DNA from: Candidatus Gastranaerophilales bacterium
GTDB taxonomy: Bacteria; Cyanobacteriota; Vampirovibrionia; Gastranaerophilales; Gastranaerophilaceae
Reading direction: 5' to 3'
Assembly: GCA_944325665.1 (NCBI GenBank)
Contig: CALVAY010000012.1
Coordinates: 1-52,570, forward strand
DNA length: 52,570 bases
A model generated the notes under the pieces. It searched no databases and was not told the DNA's origin. It saw nothing but the letters and a program-made list of their open reading frames with translations. Made by a program: the position numbers and the translations under genes. Every line of letters starts with the position of its first letter. Position 1 is the first letter of the stretch. Of this stretch, positions 24,905 through 33,447 are shown one piece after another.

Positions 24905-27691
24905 TTATTTTATTTTTTTGAGCGATGAAATAAAGTTATTTTTCTCTACATCCCCGTCAACTTTGGTCAAAAATACCTGACAATCTTTTTCATCGGCGTC
25001 AATAGGCGGCAAGTGTTTTAGTTCAGCCTCATAATAGTTACTGTCATTTCTTGAGCCCAAAGGAACGCGATTTGCCAAGCTGTTAAGTGAAATGTTTCTC
25101 AAAAAGCCTGAAAAACCTTTATGAGAGCTGGAAAATTTAGTATAAATTCGAAGCGTGGCATCTCTTGTAATAAGGTCAAAGCGTCCAAAAATTAGCGAAC
25201 TTAGCTGTGGTGAAGATGATTTAATTAAGATTCTCTCAACAACATTATTTTTAATTGTTAATTCGCCCGTAATTTTATCAAACCTTCCTTCAGGAATATT
25301 GACTAAGTCCATAAATGATGACGGGCTAATCATAGCAAGTGGGTTTCTAAATAGTGCGGCAAATTTTAGAGCATATTCAATAAGCCCGACTTTGCCGATT
25401 GTGCCGTCATTTACAACAAATTTAATATCACCGTTTAGTGCAAAGGTTTTATCTGTATATAGTTTAATAATACCGCTTGCTTTACCTGAAATTTCTTTTT
25501 TAAGGTTTAGTATTGACGTTGCCATAATATCGGAGTTGATGTCTTTTGCGCCAAGTATAACCGAATAATCGTGTTTGATTAAGTCGCAATATACCTTGCA
25601 GGAAGAAATTCCATCCGCAATATTAAAGCGGTTTGATTTAACTTCTAAAATACCATCTTTATTTAATGTTAGGGTTGCTATTAAATCCGAGAAGTTAATT
25701 TGCTTATACACGCCCTTAATAACATTTAGGGAACATTTATCAATTATTAATAGCCCTGTATTAAAGCTAAATGCGTTATCTGTATCATCTTCATCTTGAA
25801 TTTGCTCATCTGTTGCAACTACGAGCTTTTCAAGCTGCTCTTTTTCATGGGATTTTACATCCTGTTGAGAATTAAAAGATTTTAAAATACGCTCAATATC
25901 AATATTGTCAACGGTTAAATTTATATCTTTAATAACAACGGGCAGTTTAATTTCGTTAAGAATGTTTCCATCTAAATTATAATCAGAACGCTTAAATTTG
26001 CCGTTTGAACTTATAGTGATTGACTTACCGTTTGCAGATAAATTTGCCTTTTTAATTACGAGTCTTTGAGCTGGTATTCGAACTTTTTCCATATTTAAAT
26101 CTGCTTTTAAATATGGAATTTTATCGTTAATAAACTCTAAATCACCTGATATTAGACCTTTTCTAAATACTCTTTGACCGATTAAAACATTTAAAAATTC
26201 ACTGGGCAGAGGCTTTGGAATTTTAAAACCAATATTTTTAACGGCGGCGGTTTTGGCATCAAGATTACCAAATATAGTCAACAGTGGCTTAATTTTACTG
26301 TTTCTATCAATAGTTGATGCGATATAATAATCTATTTTTCGAATTTCAATATTGTCAGGTTTTAAGCCAATATCTACTCCTAAGGCCCTATCATAGTTAA
26401 CAGGACTTAGAGAAGCACCGTCAATAAGCAAATCTGAGCCTTTTTTAAGTAAAAATACACAGGCAATATCCATATCAGAATATTTTTGCTTGTAAACAAT
26501 TTTAGATGTCGCATTTCCGACTATTTCAATCGGGTAACCGACAATTTTCGAAAGATTATCTTTTGAAAATTCATTTGTCGCAAGTGCAGAAACCAAGATG
26601 TATGTGTCAAAAGAATTAGTGTAATCCTTAATAGTGCCTTTAACCTCAACCGGATTATCTTTTGATGAGCCGTAGTAGCCTTTAATGTCAGATAAAGTTA
26701 TTTCTTTTGGGGTAATATTAATTTTGCCCTTATTAACTGTTAATTTTAAGTCTGCAAGGGGTATTAGAGTAATTTTTGATTTATTAAGTTTAATATTTCC
26801 GTCTAAACCTTTATTTGAAAGGTTAATTTTTAAATCAAAAGTACCTTGAATATCTTTAAAATAAGACATCATTTCAGAGCCGTTAGGAATGATAAAATCT
26901 GTTTTTATAAGCTCTACAACGTCGTTAATTTTAAAATTATCCGAATAAACGTCAATATTAAAATCAAAATTTTCATTAGATTTAGATTTAATATAAACCT
27001 TGGAATTATTTACACCCAAAAAACAGTTATCAATAATTAAATCTTTTCCTTTTATTACAACCTTATCTTCATCTTTTAGAGTAAGAATAAGTGTTTTGCC
27101 GTTTTTGATAATTTTACATAAAATATCAAAGCTTACTTTTTTAGGGTTTTTATCACCGGTTATTTTAAGATTTTGGGCTGCAAAGTTAATCGTTGTATTG
27201 TCGTTGTAACTATATATAATATTGCATTTTTTTATGTATAAAAGCGAATTAAACAGACCAATTCTAAAGTCAGGCTTTTTATTTTCTTTTTTGGGTTTTT
27301 CCTGTTTAAAAAGAGTCAAAAGGCTGTCAACATCAGTATAAATATAATCTGCGCCGAGCTTTTTAAAGGTTATTCTTTTTTCCAACAATCTTGCAAAAGA
27401 AAATCTTGTGTCAAATTTTAAAAGATAAAGTAAGACTTTATCATTTTGTTTAATAATCAGCTTATCTACACTAAAGGCGATATTTGGGCTAACATAAGTT
27501 TTTAAATTCGGCTTAATAATTTCAATATCTACCTTGAGAGATTTTTCAATATTACCTTCAACAAAATTTATAAAAGTATTGCTTGAGATAAGTCTTGGAA
27601 TTAACGATAAATATATCCAAAATAATACTGCAATAAGCAATATAGTTAAACTAACCCCAAGTAAAAATTTCTTATTTTTTAATTTTTCCAT
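24905..27691 (-). CDS. AsmA-like envelope protein
   Basis: The 928-residue protein has one N-terminal membrane anchor (about 9-31), then a very long beta-rich periplasmic region and a C-terminal AsmA-like domain (about 640-890, with TSILNLKKEISGKASGIIKLY and GTIGKVGLIEYALKF). AsmA-family proteins (AsmA, YhdP, TamB) form hydrophobic grooves that carry phospholipids between the membranes of didermal bacteria. Lipid transport or outer-membrane homeostasis is therefore likely. The ATG is 27689-27691, with a TGaTATAAT extended -10 on the minus strand at 27709-27714. Its stop abuts tRNA-Ser. Which AsmA subtype it is cannot be settled by eye. Confidence 0.8.
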   Translation of the reverse strand: MEKLKNKKFLLGVSLTILLIAVLFWIYLSLIPRLISSNTFINFVEGNIEKSLKVDIEIIKPNLKTYVSPNIAFSVDKLIIKQNDKVLLYLLKFDTRFSFARLLEKRITFKKLGADYIYTDVDSLLTLFKQEKPKKENKKPDFRIGLFNSLLYIKKCNIIYSYNDNTTINFAAQNLKITGDKNPKKVSFDILCKIIKNGKTLILTLKDEDKVVIKGKDLIIDNCFLGVNNSKVYIKSKSNENFDFNIDVYSDNFKINDVVELIKTDFIIPNGSEMMSYFKDIQGTFDLKINLSNKGLDGNIKLNKSKITLIPLADLKLTVNKGKINITPKEITLSDIKGYYGSSKDNPVEVKGTIKDYTNSFDTYILVSALATNEFSKDNLSKIVGYPIEIVGNATSKIVYKQKYSDMDIACVFLLKKGSDLLIDGASLSPVNYDRALGVDIGLKPDNIEIRKIDYYIASTIDRNSKIKPLLTIFGNLDAKTAAVKNIGFKIPKPLPSEFLNVLIGQRVFRKGLISGDLEFINDKIPYLKADLNMEKVRIPAQRLVIKKANLSANGKSITISSNGKFKRSDYNLDGNILNEIKLPVVIKDINLTVDNIDIERILKSFNSQQDVKSHEKEQLEKLVVATDEQIQDEDDTDNAFSFNTGLLIIDKCSLNVIKGVYKQINFSDLIATLTLNKDGILEVKSNRFNIADGISSCKVYCDLIKHDYSVILGAKDINSDIMATSILNLKKEISGKASGIIKLYTDKTFALNGDIKFVVNDGTIGKVGLIEYALKFAALFRNPLAMISPSSFMDLVNIPEGRFDKITGELTIKNNVVERILIKSSSPQLSSLIFGRFDLITRDATLRIYTKFSSSHKGFSGFLRNISLNSLANRVPLGSRNDSNYYEAELKHLPPIDADEKDCQVFLTKVDGDVEKNNFISSLKKIK

Positions 27692-27708
27692 AATTTAATT
27701 CCCATAAA

Positions 27709-27744
27709 ATTATATCACAGAAGAATTTATGATATAGTTAAATT
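27709..27744. promoter_or_regulatory. Overlapping divergent promoters; plus side possibly leaderless
   Basis: Minus strand: extended -10 TGaTATAAT (hexamer 27709-27714) for the AsmA-like gene. Plus strand: TTATAT (27710-27715), 17 bp, extended -10 TGaTATAGT (hexamer 27733-27738), then exactly 6 bp to the ATG at 27745. No ribosome-binding site precedes that ATG, so its mRNA may start at the A of the start codon. Confidence 0.5.
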
Positions 27745-28656
27745 ATGAAAAAGATATTAATTTTATTATTTATTTATTGTTTATTTACTTCAAATTACAC
27801 ACCCGCAATAGAGGATAACGGCGAGCTTACAACATCACAAATTGACGTAACCGTGAGTGAAGACGGTAAGAAGTTCGGCTTAAAGGATAAAAACGGAAAT
27901 GTTATTATAGAACCGCAATATAAGAAGCTTATTAGGCTTGGTCAAGGGTCATGGATTATACAAAAAGGTTCAAAATTCGGGCTTATAGACTGCGCGGGAA
28001 ATGATCTGGTTAAGCCTAAATATCGTCATGTTGAAAGAGTTTTTGGAAAATACGTAAAATTAGGGAACGATAACGACTACGGACTATATAACGAATACGG
28101 TGAAATCGTCATTGTTCCTGAGTATCAAAGAATTGACCCGCTATTTGGCGAAATGTTTTTAACCTTTAAAAACTATAAATACGGTGTAGTGGATAAAAAC
28201 GGCAAAGTCATACTTGAAAATGAGTATGATGATATTTATATGCCAAACAAAGATACAATGAGAATAAAATATCAGGGCGAATGGTTTGAAGTTCAACGCG
28301 CACAAAGTAATATATCTGATATTGCTCAAGAAACTAAAAAAATTAATGTTGCGGGTAATGAGCTTACAATTACAAGAATTATCACAGATACAGGCCTAAT
28401 TTCGGGTTATTCGGCACTAACGGCTGCTGATTATCTTCTTAAGCTTTTTACTTCAATTTCTCCCGCGTATGAGCAAACAATTGATGAACTTATGTTTTCT
28501 CAAGGAGCAGAAACTGTTTCAATATTTATGAAATTAGGATGGCTTCCAAAATTTCCTTTTACTTATGCAAAAAAATATTACCAAAATGTCAGACATCCGG
28601 CCACAGGGCCATTATCTGACATTAGAGAAGATGTAAAAAGACAAATCGGAAACTGA
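27745..28656 (+). CDS. Exported WG-repeat protein
   Basis: The 303-residue protein has a signal peptide (MKKILILLFIYCLFTSNYTPA) and then about five WG-type repeats between residues 30 and 180, for example KFGLIDCAGNDLVKPKY and KYGVVDKNGKVILENEY. WG repeats form beta-hairpin modules of unknown function, common in secreted or surface proteins of bacteria. The C-terminal 120 residues contain a hydrophobic LISGYSALTAADYLLKLF stretch and no recognised domain. It is probably periplasmic or surface-associated. Transcription may be leaderless. Its stop abuts the stop of the convergent emrA-like gene. Confidence 0.85.
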   Translation: MKKILILLFIYCLFTSNYTPAIEDNGELTTSQIDVTVSEDGKKFGLKDKNGNVIIEPQYKKLIRLGQGSWIIQKGSKFGLIDCAGNDLVKPKYRHVERVFGKYVKLGNDNDYGLYNEYGEIVIVPEYQRIDPLFGEMFLTFKNYKYGVVDKNGKVILENEYDDIYMPNKDTMRIKYQGEWFEVQRAQSNISDIAQETKKINVAGNELTITRIITDTGLISGYSALTAADYLLKLFTSISPAYEQTIDELMFSQGAETVSIFMKLGWLPKFPFTYAKKYYQNVRHPATGPLSDIREDVKRQIGN

Positions 28657-29709
28657 TTATCTGATTTTTATCTTTGGTACAACGGACATCCCCGGGACAA
28701 TATTATATTGCGATATGTCCTCATCAAAGACGATTTTAACAGGGACTCTTTGTACAATTTTTACATAGCTGCCAACTGCGTTCTCCGGTGGGAAAAGGCT
28801 AGACTTTGCGCCTGTTGAGCGTTGAATACTGTCAACTTTTCCTTTGAATTTAACCTTTTTATAGGTATCAACTTTAATAATAACTTCTTGACCTTCCTTA
28901 ACGCCCTCAAGCTGCGTTTCTTTGTAGTTTGCTACAATCCACATATCATCCGAAACAATTGTAAACATAGGTTGAGCTACCTGAACGTAATTACCTTCTT
29001 CAACAGTTCTTGCCGATATTTTACCGTCTTGAGGTGCATATATTTTTGTATAAGAAAGATTTAATTTAGCTTCATCAATTTCTGCCTTTAGCTTTTCAAT
29101 TTTCGCCTCAATTTCATTAGTTTTAGCCATCGATGCTTGAATATTAAAATCTGCGGCACGCTTCTTTTCAAGTTCTGCTTGATGTTTTGCAACAAAAGAA
29201 TTGTATTGCGTTTTTGACCTGTCTAACTCTTCTTTTGATACAATACCTTCTTTGGCAAGTTTTAAATCGCGTTCATAGGTATTTTTTGCATAATCCAGTT
29301 GTGCCTTAACGCTTGATATATCCTTAATTGTTTTTTGGCTTATGGTTTCATTTTGCATTGTATTTTTTTGCGATGTATTTAGCATTGCTTGCGCTTCTTT
29401 TAGCTCAGCCTCTTTTTGCTCAAGAGCAACAATATAATCATTTGGATCGATTTCAACAAGCAAATCGCCTTTTTTGACTTCTTGGTTATCAACAATATGT
29501 AATTTAATAACAGGTCCAAAAACCCTTGGGGCAATAGAAATTATGTGCCCCTCAACAAAAGCGTCATCAGTAACTTGATAGTAATGAGCATGTAAAAGAG
29601 CATATATACCGCCAATAATAAAGATTGCAGCTGTTATTGCGGGTACCAAAATTCTTTTTTTAATATGTTTTTTATTTTTATCTTTTTTCTTGTCGTTAGC
29701 TTCGTCCAT
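28657..29709 (-). CDS. emrA: EmrA/HlyD-family membrane-fusion adaptor
   Basis: The 350-residue protein has a basic cytoplasmic start, one membrane helix (about 20-41), the hallmark YYQVTDDAFVEGH, a lipoyl half-motif (VIKLHIVDNQEVKKGDLLVEI) and a long coiled-coil hairpin (about 93-215). The second lipoyl half and a beta-barrel domain follow. EmrA-type adaptors bridge an EmrB pump and an outer-membrane channel. The ATG follows GGAGG. It lies 14 bp after marR in the same operon and has no emrB beside it. The emrB with the matching operator is at 6844-8436. Confidence 0.93.
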   Translation of the reverse strand: MDEANDKKKDKNKKHIKKRILVPAITAAIFIIGGIYALLHAHYYQVTDDAFVEGHIISIAPRVFGPVIKLHIVDNQEVKKGDLLVEIDPNDYIVALEQKEAELKEAQAMLNTSQKNTMQNETISQKTIKDISSVKAQLDYAKNTYERDLKLAKEGIVSKEELDRSKTQYNSFVAKHQAELEKKRAADFNIQASMAKTNEIEAKIEKLKAEIDEAKLNLSYTKIYAPQDGKISARTVEEGNYVQVAQPMFTIVSDDMWIVANYKETQLEGVKEGQEVIIKVDTYKKVKFKGKVDSIQRSTGAKSSLFPPENAVGSYVKIVQRVPVKIVFDEDISQYNIVPGMSVVPKIKIR

Positions 29710-29723
29710 GTGTCCTCCAACAG

Positions 29724-30194
29724 TTAATTATGCATATCTACCTTGGGGTATAAATTCTCAATGATTTTATTTAATACGTTAAGACAAACTTCAAGCTCAT
29801 CCTTGTCAATGCCTTCAACAATTGTTTTTCTGATGTCTAAGACAGCCTCCATCATCTGCGGATAGTTATCTTTGGCTTTTTGTGTAAGAAAAATTTTATG
29901 CACTTTTCTTTTATTTTTATCAGATACCCGTTGGACATATCCAAGATCGCATAAAATATTTATTATTCGCGTCATATTGGGCCTGTCTTTCATTGCAATT
30001 TCGCATATTTGTCTTTGATACAGACCGTCATTTTCCATAAGAATTTCAATGACTACAAATTGCTCAGGCGTAATATCAAAATTTTTAGCAGCAAAGTATT
30101 GTCGTGCAAAAATTCTAGTGTAAATACCTGTTGCAACAAGTGTTACACCGGTCTTATTTTTATATTTTTTTGCTTCGGGACTTGAAATTTTCAT
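29724..30194 (-). CDS. MarR-family transcriptional repressor
   Basis: The 156-residue protein has the MarR winged-helix layout. Flanking dimerisation helices surround a DNA-binding core of about 50-125 (LYQRQICEIAMKDRPNMTRIINILCDLGYVQRV, then a basic wing DKNKRKVHKIFLT). It should bind palindromic DNA as a dimer and release it on binding a small ligand. It is the first gene of the marR-emrA operon. The 14-bp inverted repeat between it and the divergent channel gene is the obvious operator, and the same site guards emrB at 8.4 kb. The inducer is unknown. Confidence 0.92.
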   Translation of the reverse strand: MKISSPEAKKYKNKTGVTLVATGIYTRIFARQYFAAKNFDITPEQFVVIEILMENDGLYQRQICEIAMKDRPNMTRIINILCDLGYVQRVSDKNKRKVHKIFLTQKAKDNYPQMMEAVLDIRKTIVEGIDKDELEVCLNVLNKIIENLYPKVDMHN

Positions 30195-30209
30195 TTTTTT
30201 CTTCTATAT

Positions 30210-30241
30210 TTTTCTTGTGTTATAATCATAACACAAGAAAA
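30210..30241. promoter_or_regulatory. MarR-type operator in divergent efflux promoter
   Basis: TTTCTTGTGTTAT-AATC-ATAACACAAGAAA is a perfect inverted repeat; with one further flanking pair it spans 30210-30241. A plus-strand -10-like TATAAT (30221-30226) lies inside it, so binding would block the channel gene and probably the marR-emrA operon too. The core TTGTGTTAT-N4-ATAACACAA is identical to the emrB operator at 8446-8467. Confidence 0.85.
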
Positions 30242-30264
30242 TAATTTGCAACAACGAGATTACT

Positions 30265-31647
30265 ATGAAGAAGCTGGCAACATTTACACTTATTTTATTG
30301 TTTTTATTTATTCAACCCGTACACTCTAAGCAAAAAGAGGATGTGCATAAACTAAATACGGTTAAGTATATGAATATTGAATGGTGGGAAAAGTTTAACG
30401 ACCCGCTCTTAGTTGAGTATTTAAATAAAGTTTTCAAAAATAACCATGATTTAAAAATTGCCGAGTTGAAGATTAAAGAAAACGAGCAAATCGCAAAACA
30501 AGTATTTGCAAACGAACTGCCAAATGTATATTTTAACCCGAATATTGAAAGGGTTTTAAGCTCCTCTGAGCAACATTTTGGCGAGAATATGGTAATACCT
30601 GATTACTCTCAAACAAACCTTCTTTTCCCGATTAAAGCGTCTTACGAAATTGACATTTGGGGTAAAAATCATAACATTACAAAAAGTTATAAGAAAAATA
30701 TCGAAATTTCCGAACTTAACAGAAGAAAAGCTTATATCAGCATTTCTTCCGAATTTGCCGCTGCTTACTATAACCTAATTAAATGCGATAAACTTTTAGC
30801 ACTACAAAACATACTTCTTGCAAACCAAAAAGAGCTTTTAAGGCTTGCAAATATAAAATTTGAAGCAGGTAAGGCTTCGGTTGATGAAGTCATATATGAA
30901 CAAAAAAGGCTTAAAAAACTTGAAGAAGAGCAAAATATTCTGACTAAAGAAAGAGAAATGCTTCAAGATGAGCTTATTGTGTTAATTGCTGACGATAATA
31001 TCAAAAAAATTGACGACTTAAGCAGATCTGAAATAGTAAACATTCAAGTTCCAAACGCGATTTCATCGGAAATTATTGAAAACAGACCTGATTATTTGGC
31101 GTCAGTTTTAAATCTAGAGAAAATGGGTCTTGAGGTTAGAGCTGCAAAGAAAAATCTTTTACCAAGGTTTTTTATTTTCGGACAATTCGGCTTTAACGGT
31201 TATCATTTAAATCAGCTTTTTGGTGCAGATAATTTATTGGCATCAATTGGCGTAATGCCAGCTATCGATATATTTACAGGTGGTAGAAAGCTTGCGCATT
31301 TAAAATTTAAAAAATATCAATATGATGAAGCACTGGAGTTTTATAAACAAACAGTTTTAAACTCCTATAAAGAAGTAAATGACACGCTTGTAAGTGCTAA
31401 AATATCTGATAAAAACCTTGCAAGTACAAAAGAAAGATACGAACTTGAAGGCAAAAACTTGCACATTGTAAATTGCAGATACAGTGTGGGCAAAATAAAT
31501 AAAATTGAGTTGCTCAGCGCAGAGCAGAGAGAACTTGAGATGCACAAAGCATTAATTGCAAGCGAAGTAACAAATATTATTGCCACATTAGGCTTGTACA
31601 AAAGCATTGGCGGGTGCGACTTTTCTAATTATGTAGAGAAAATCTAA
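30265..31647 (+). CDS. NodT/OprM-type outer-membrane efflux channel
   Basis: The 460-residue protein has a signal peptide (MKKLATFTLILLFLFIQPVHS) without a lipobox Cys. A WWEKFNDPLLVEYL motif at the start of the mature part is characteristic of the NodT/RND-type outer-membrane factor family, and two OEP repeats follow (for example LKIAELKIKENEQIAKQVFANELP and RPDYLASVLNLEKMGLEVRAAKKNLLP). It would trimerise into the outer-membrane duct for the EmrA-EmrB pump. It is divergent from marR-emrA and shares the operator. The stop overlaps the convergent HNH-type gene by 4 bp. Confidence 0.92.
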   Translation: MKKLATFTLILLFLFIQPVHSKQKEDVHKLNTVKYMNIEWWEKFNDPLLVEYLNKVFKNNHDLKIAELKIKENEQIAKQVFANELPNVYFNPNIERVLSSSEQHFGENMVIPDYSQTNLLFPIKASYEIDIWGKNHNITKSYKKNIEISELNRRKAYISISSEFAAAYYNLIKCDKLLALQNILLANQKELLRLANIKFEAGKASVDEVIYEQKRLKKLEEEQNILTKEREMLQDELIVLIADDNIKKIDDLSRSEIVNIQVPNAISSEIIENRPDYLASVLNLEKMGLEVRAAKKNLLPRFFIFGQFGFNGYHLNQLFGADNLLASIGVMPAIDIFTGGRKLAHLKFKKYQYDEALEFYKQTVLNSYKEVNDTLVSAKISDKNLASTKERYELEGKNLHIVNCRYSVGKINKIELLSAEQRELEMHKALIASEVTNIIATLGLYKSIGGCDFSNYVEKI

Positions 31648-33398
31648 TCTTCGAAATGCTTTTTAATCAATTCGACATTGTATTCATTCTTATACATTCT
31701 TGATTGCATAAGTATTTTAAATAATGTTCCCAAAGGCTTCTTATCAGGCATTAAAAGCGATGGTAAACGTTTAGCATAAGAATACACCTCGGGAGAATAC
31801 TTTGATGAGGCAAAAGTATATGTTAGGTAGGAATTAAGCTTATTATAATAGTTTTCTAAGTTCTTTTTATCAAAAACTTGAGCAAGTTTTTTAATATCAC
31901 CGTTTGGAGTATTAAGAATAGGGTCAAAGGCCTTTAATTCGTCAATAAAACTGTTTAAATCATCACTTCCAACACCAATATCCTTCTTAAGATGTCCAAA
32001 AATTTGTCGTCTTTGTTTAATAATGTCTTGACCGGTTTGCAGAGTTAATTCTTCCAATAGTCTGTTACGCATAGCTATCTTATCGCTAGGTAATGATAAT
32101 ATATCTTTTAACTTTCTATACACGGCTTGTTTAGAATTATCATTATTAAAGGATATATCAAATCTTGGCCTTACAGATGTATTAATCTGACATATTTTAT
32201 CAGCATTTGCCTTAGATAAAGAGAACTCGCACAAGTTATCCAAGTTTCTCTTGAAGGCTTTAATATCTTTTGAACTGTAACCTATAAGCTCTTGTTTCAT
32301 CTGTGCGCTTACTGCTTTTATGTATCTTGGAACAGAAAAACCGTATAACTGATTTTTTATTGTTGCAGAATCTGAAATTTCCCTAAGGCTTCTCAATATA
32401 TTTTTTAATATATATGGTCTTTTAATGACGTATTCACCCCAAGGTGTGTTGCTTCTTTTGCAGTTGCAGGATGAATGTACAAGTAAATAATTTGATGCAT
32501 CACAAGCACCATTGTGCGAAAATGGTTTAATATGTTCGGCAGTTGCGGTAAATGGGGATAAAAGTTTAGAGAAAAATAACAATGCTTCGTCGTCATTAAC
32601 CAACAACAGCTCTTTTTCAAGCTTTGTATCTTTCCTTAAAGCTTTTGAAATATATTTAACAAGAAAAGCGTCAGGGTCGTTTTTAGAAGACGGAAGTTCG
32701 TTAATCTTCCTTGTTACCTTGTGCCAAAGTTCTTCATTAACTTTATTTTGACTTTGTTTTGAGATTGTAAATACATTATCGATAATTTCTCGCCTAAATT
32801 GAACATGGATTTTATTTGCCAAAAAATCAGATAATTCTTCAAAAGAAATATCGGGATTAAGGGCAACATCCTGGTTTTTAACTTGCGAGATATAGTCCAG
32901 AAGCTCTTGAGAATGTAATTGAGCGGCCATTTTTTCAACACTCGAATAAATAGCCATTTGCTTCATTAACATCCTGTTTCTTGCCCTTGTGTAAGCAATG
33001 GGGAGCAATTCTTTACCTGTTTTTTCAGGATTATTTATAGCTGTTTTTTCAAAAAGATTCAGTGCTTCAAGATTTTGATTGCCAAAGGCTTCAGGGTCAA
33101 GTTTTTTATAACTTTCCAATCTCTCAACAAGTTGTGAACCTTTTAATTCGCTAAACTCATATATTTCATCTTGAGATAACACAGGTTTTCCACAATAAGC
33201 ACAGCTTAGACCCTTTGGCTTTTTTAGTGCAAATTCATATCCAAAAGAAATGTCATTGCTTCGCAATATTGGTGATTTTTGAAATGTATCAGAGCTTAAG
33301 GTATTAATTTTGGAATTACTCATAAAAGCATACCTGTCGTTTGTTACAGGTGCTTTTGTACTTTTAAACTTTGATAGCAATATAGGTGAGATTCTCAT
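31644..33398 (-). CDS. Unusual HNH-type putative nuclease with N-terminal motif
   Basis: Of 584 residues, Cys66-x2-Cys69 (CAYCGKP) and a later block near 286-317 (AEHIKPFSHNG, then NYLLVHSSCNCKRSN) together look like an HNH zinc/nuclease module. The two halves are split by a helical insertion of about 215 residues. A nuclease role is therefore plausible but unproven. I choose the ATG at 33396-33398 because the resulting N-terminus MRISPILL matches MKISPILI of the metallopeptidase at 5107-6798; the longer frame would need a TTG start. A second shared element, DISFGYEF (49-56), is the Phe motif found in five proteins here. There is no signal peptide, and the C-terminal 270 residues are unrecognised. 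Confidence 0.68.
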   Translation of the reverse strand: MRISPILLSKFKSTKAPVTNDRYAFMSNSKINTLSSDTFQKSPILRSNDISFGYEFALKKPKGLSCAYCGKPVLSQDEIYEFSELKGSQLVERLESYKKLDPEAFGNQNLEALNLFEKTAINNPEKTGKELLPIAYTRARNRMLMKQMAIYSSVEKMAAQLHSQELLDYISQVKNQDVALNPDISFEELSDFLANKIHVQFRREIIDNVFTISKQSQNKVNEELWHKVTRKINELPSSKNDPDAFLVKYISKALRKDTKLEKELLLVNDDEALLFFSKLLSPFTATAEHIKPFSHNGACDASNYLLVHSSCNCKRSNTPWGEYVIKRPYILKNILRSLREISDSATIKNQLYGFSVPRYIKAVSAQMKQELIGYSSKDIKAFKRNLDNLCEFSLSKANADKICQINTSVRPRFDISFNNDNSKQAVYRKLKDILSLPSDKIAMRNRLLEELTLQTGQDIIKQRRQIFGHLKKDIGVGSDDLNSFIDELKAFDPILNTPNGDIKKLAQVFDKKNLENYYNKLNSYLTYTFASSKYSPEVYSYAKRLPSLLMPDKKPLGTLFKILMQSRMYKNEYNVELIKKHFED

Positions 33399-33410
33399 TT
33401 TATTAATTTT

Positions 33411-33440
33411 AAAGGGCAAAAATATAATATTTTGCCCTTT
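33411..33440 (-). terminator. Hairpin after serpin-like gene
   Basis: AAAGGGCAAAA (33411-33421) pairs with TTTTGCCCTTT (33430-33440) across an 8-nt A/T loop. It begins 7 nt after the stop codon of the minus-strand gene at 33448. On that strand no strong U-run follows, so it may be a partial terminator or an attenuator before the HNH-type gene. On the plus strand it is followed by TT only. Confidence 0.5.
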
Positions 33441-33447
33441 TTACAAA

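Noticed and set aside
25155-25799. Plus-strand reading frames inside the AsmA-like gene
   Set aside because: They are antisense shadows of a long coding region, without ribosome-binding sites or recognisable protein features.
33399-33419. TTG start seven codons upstream for the HNH-type protein
   Set aside because: The ATG at 33398 gives MRISPILL, which matches the start of the metallopeptidase at 5107-6798. The upstream TTG overlaps a hairpin and has no ribosome-binding site.
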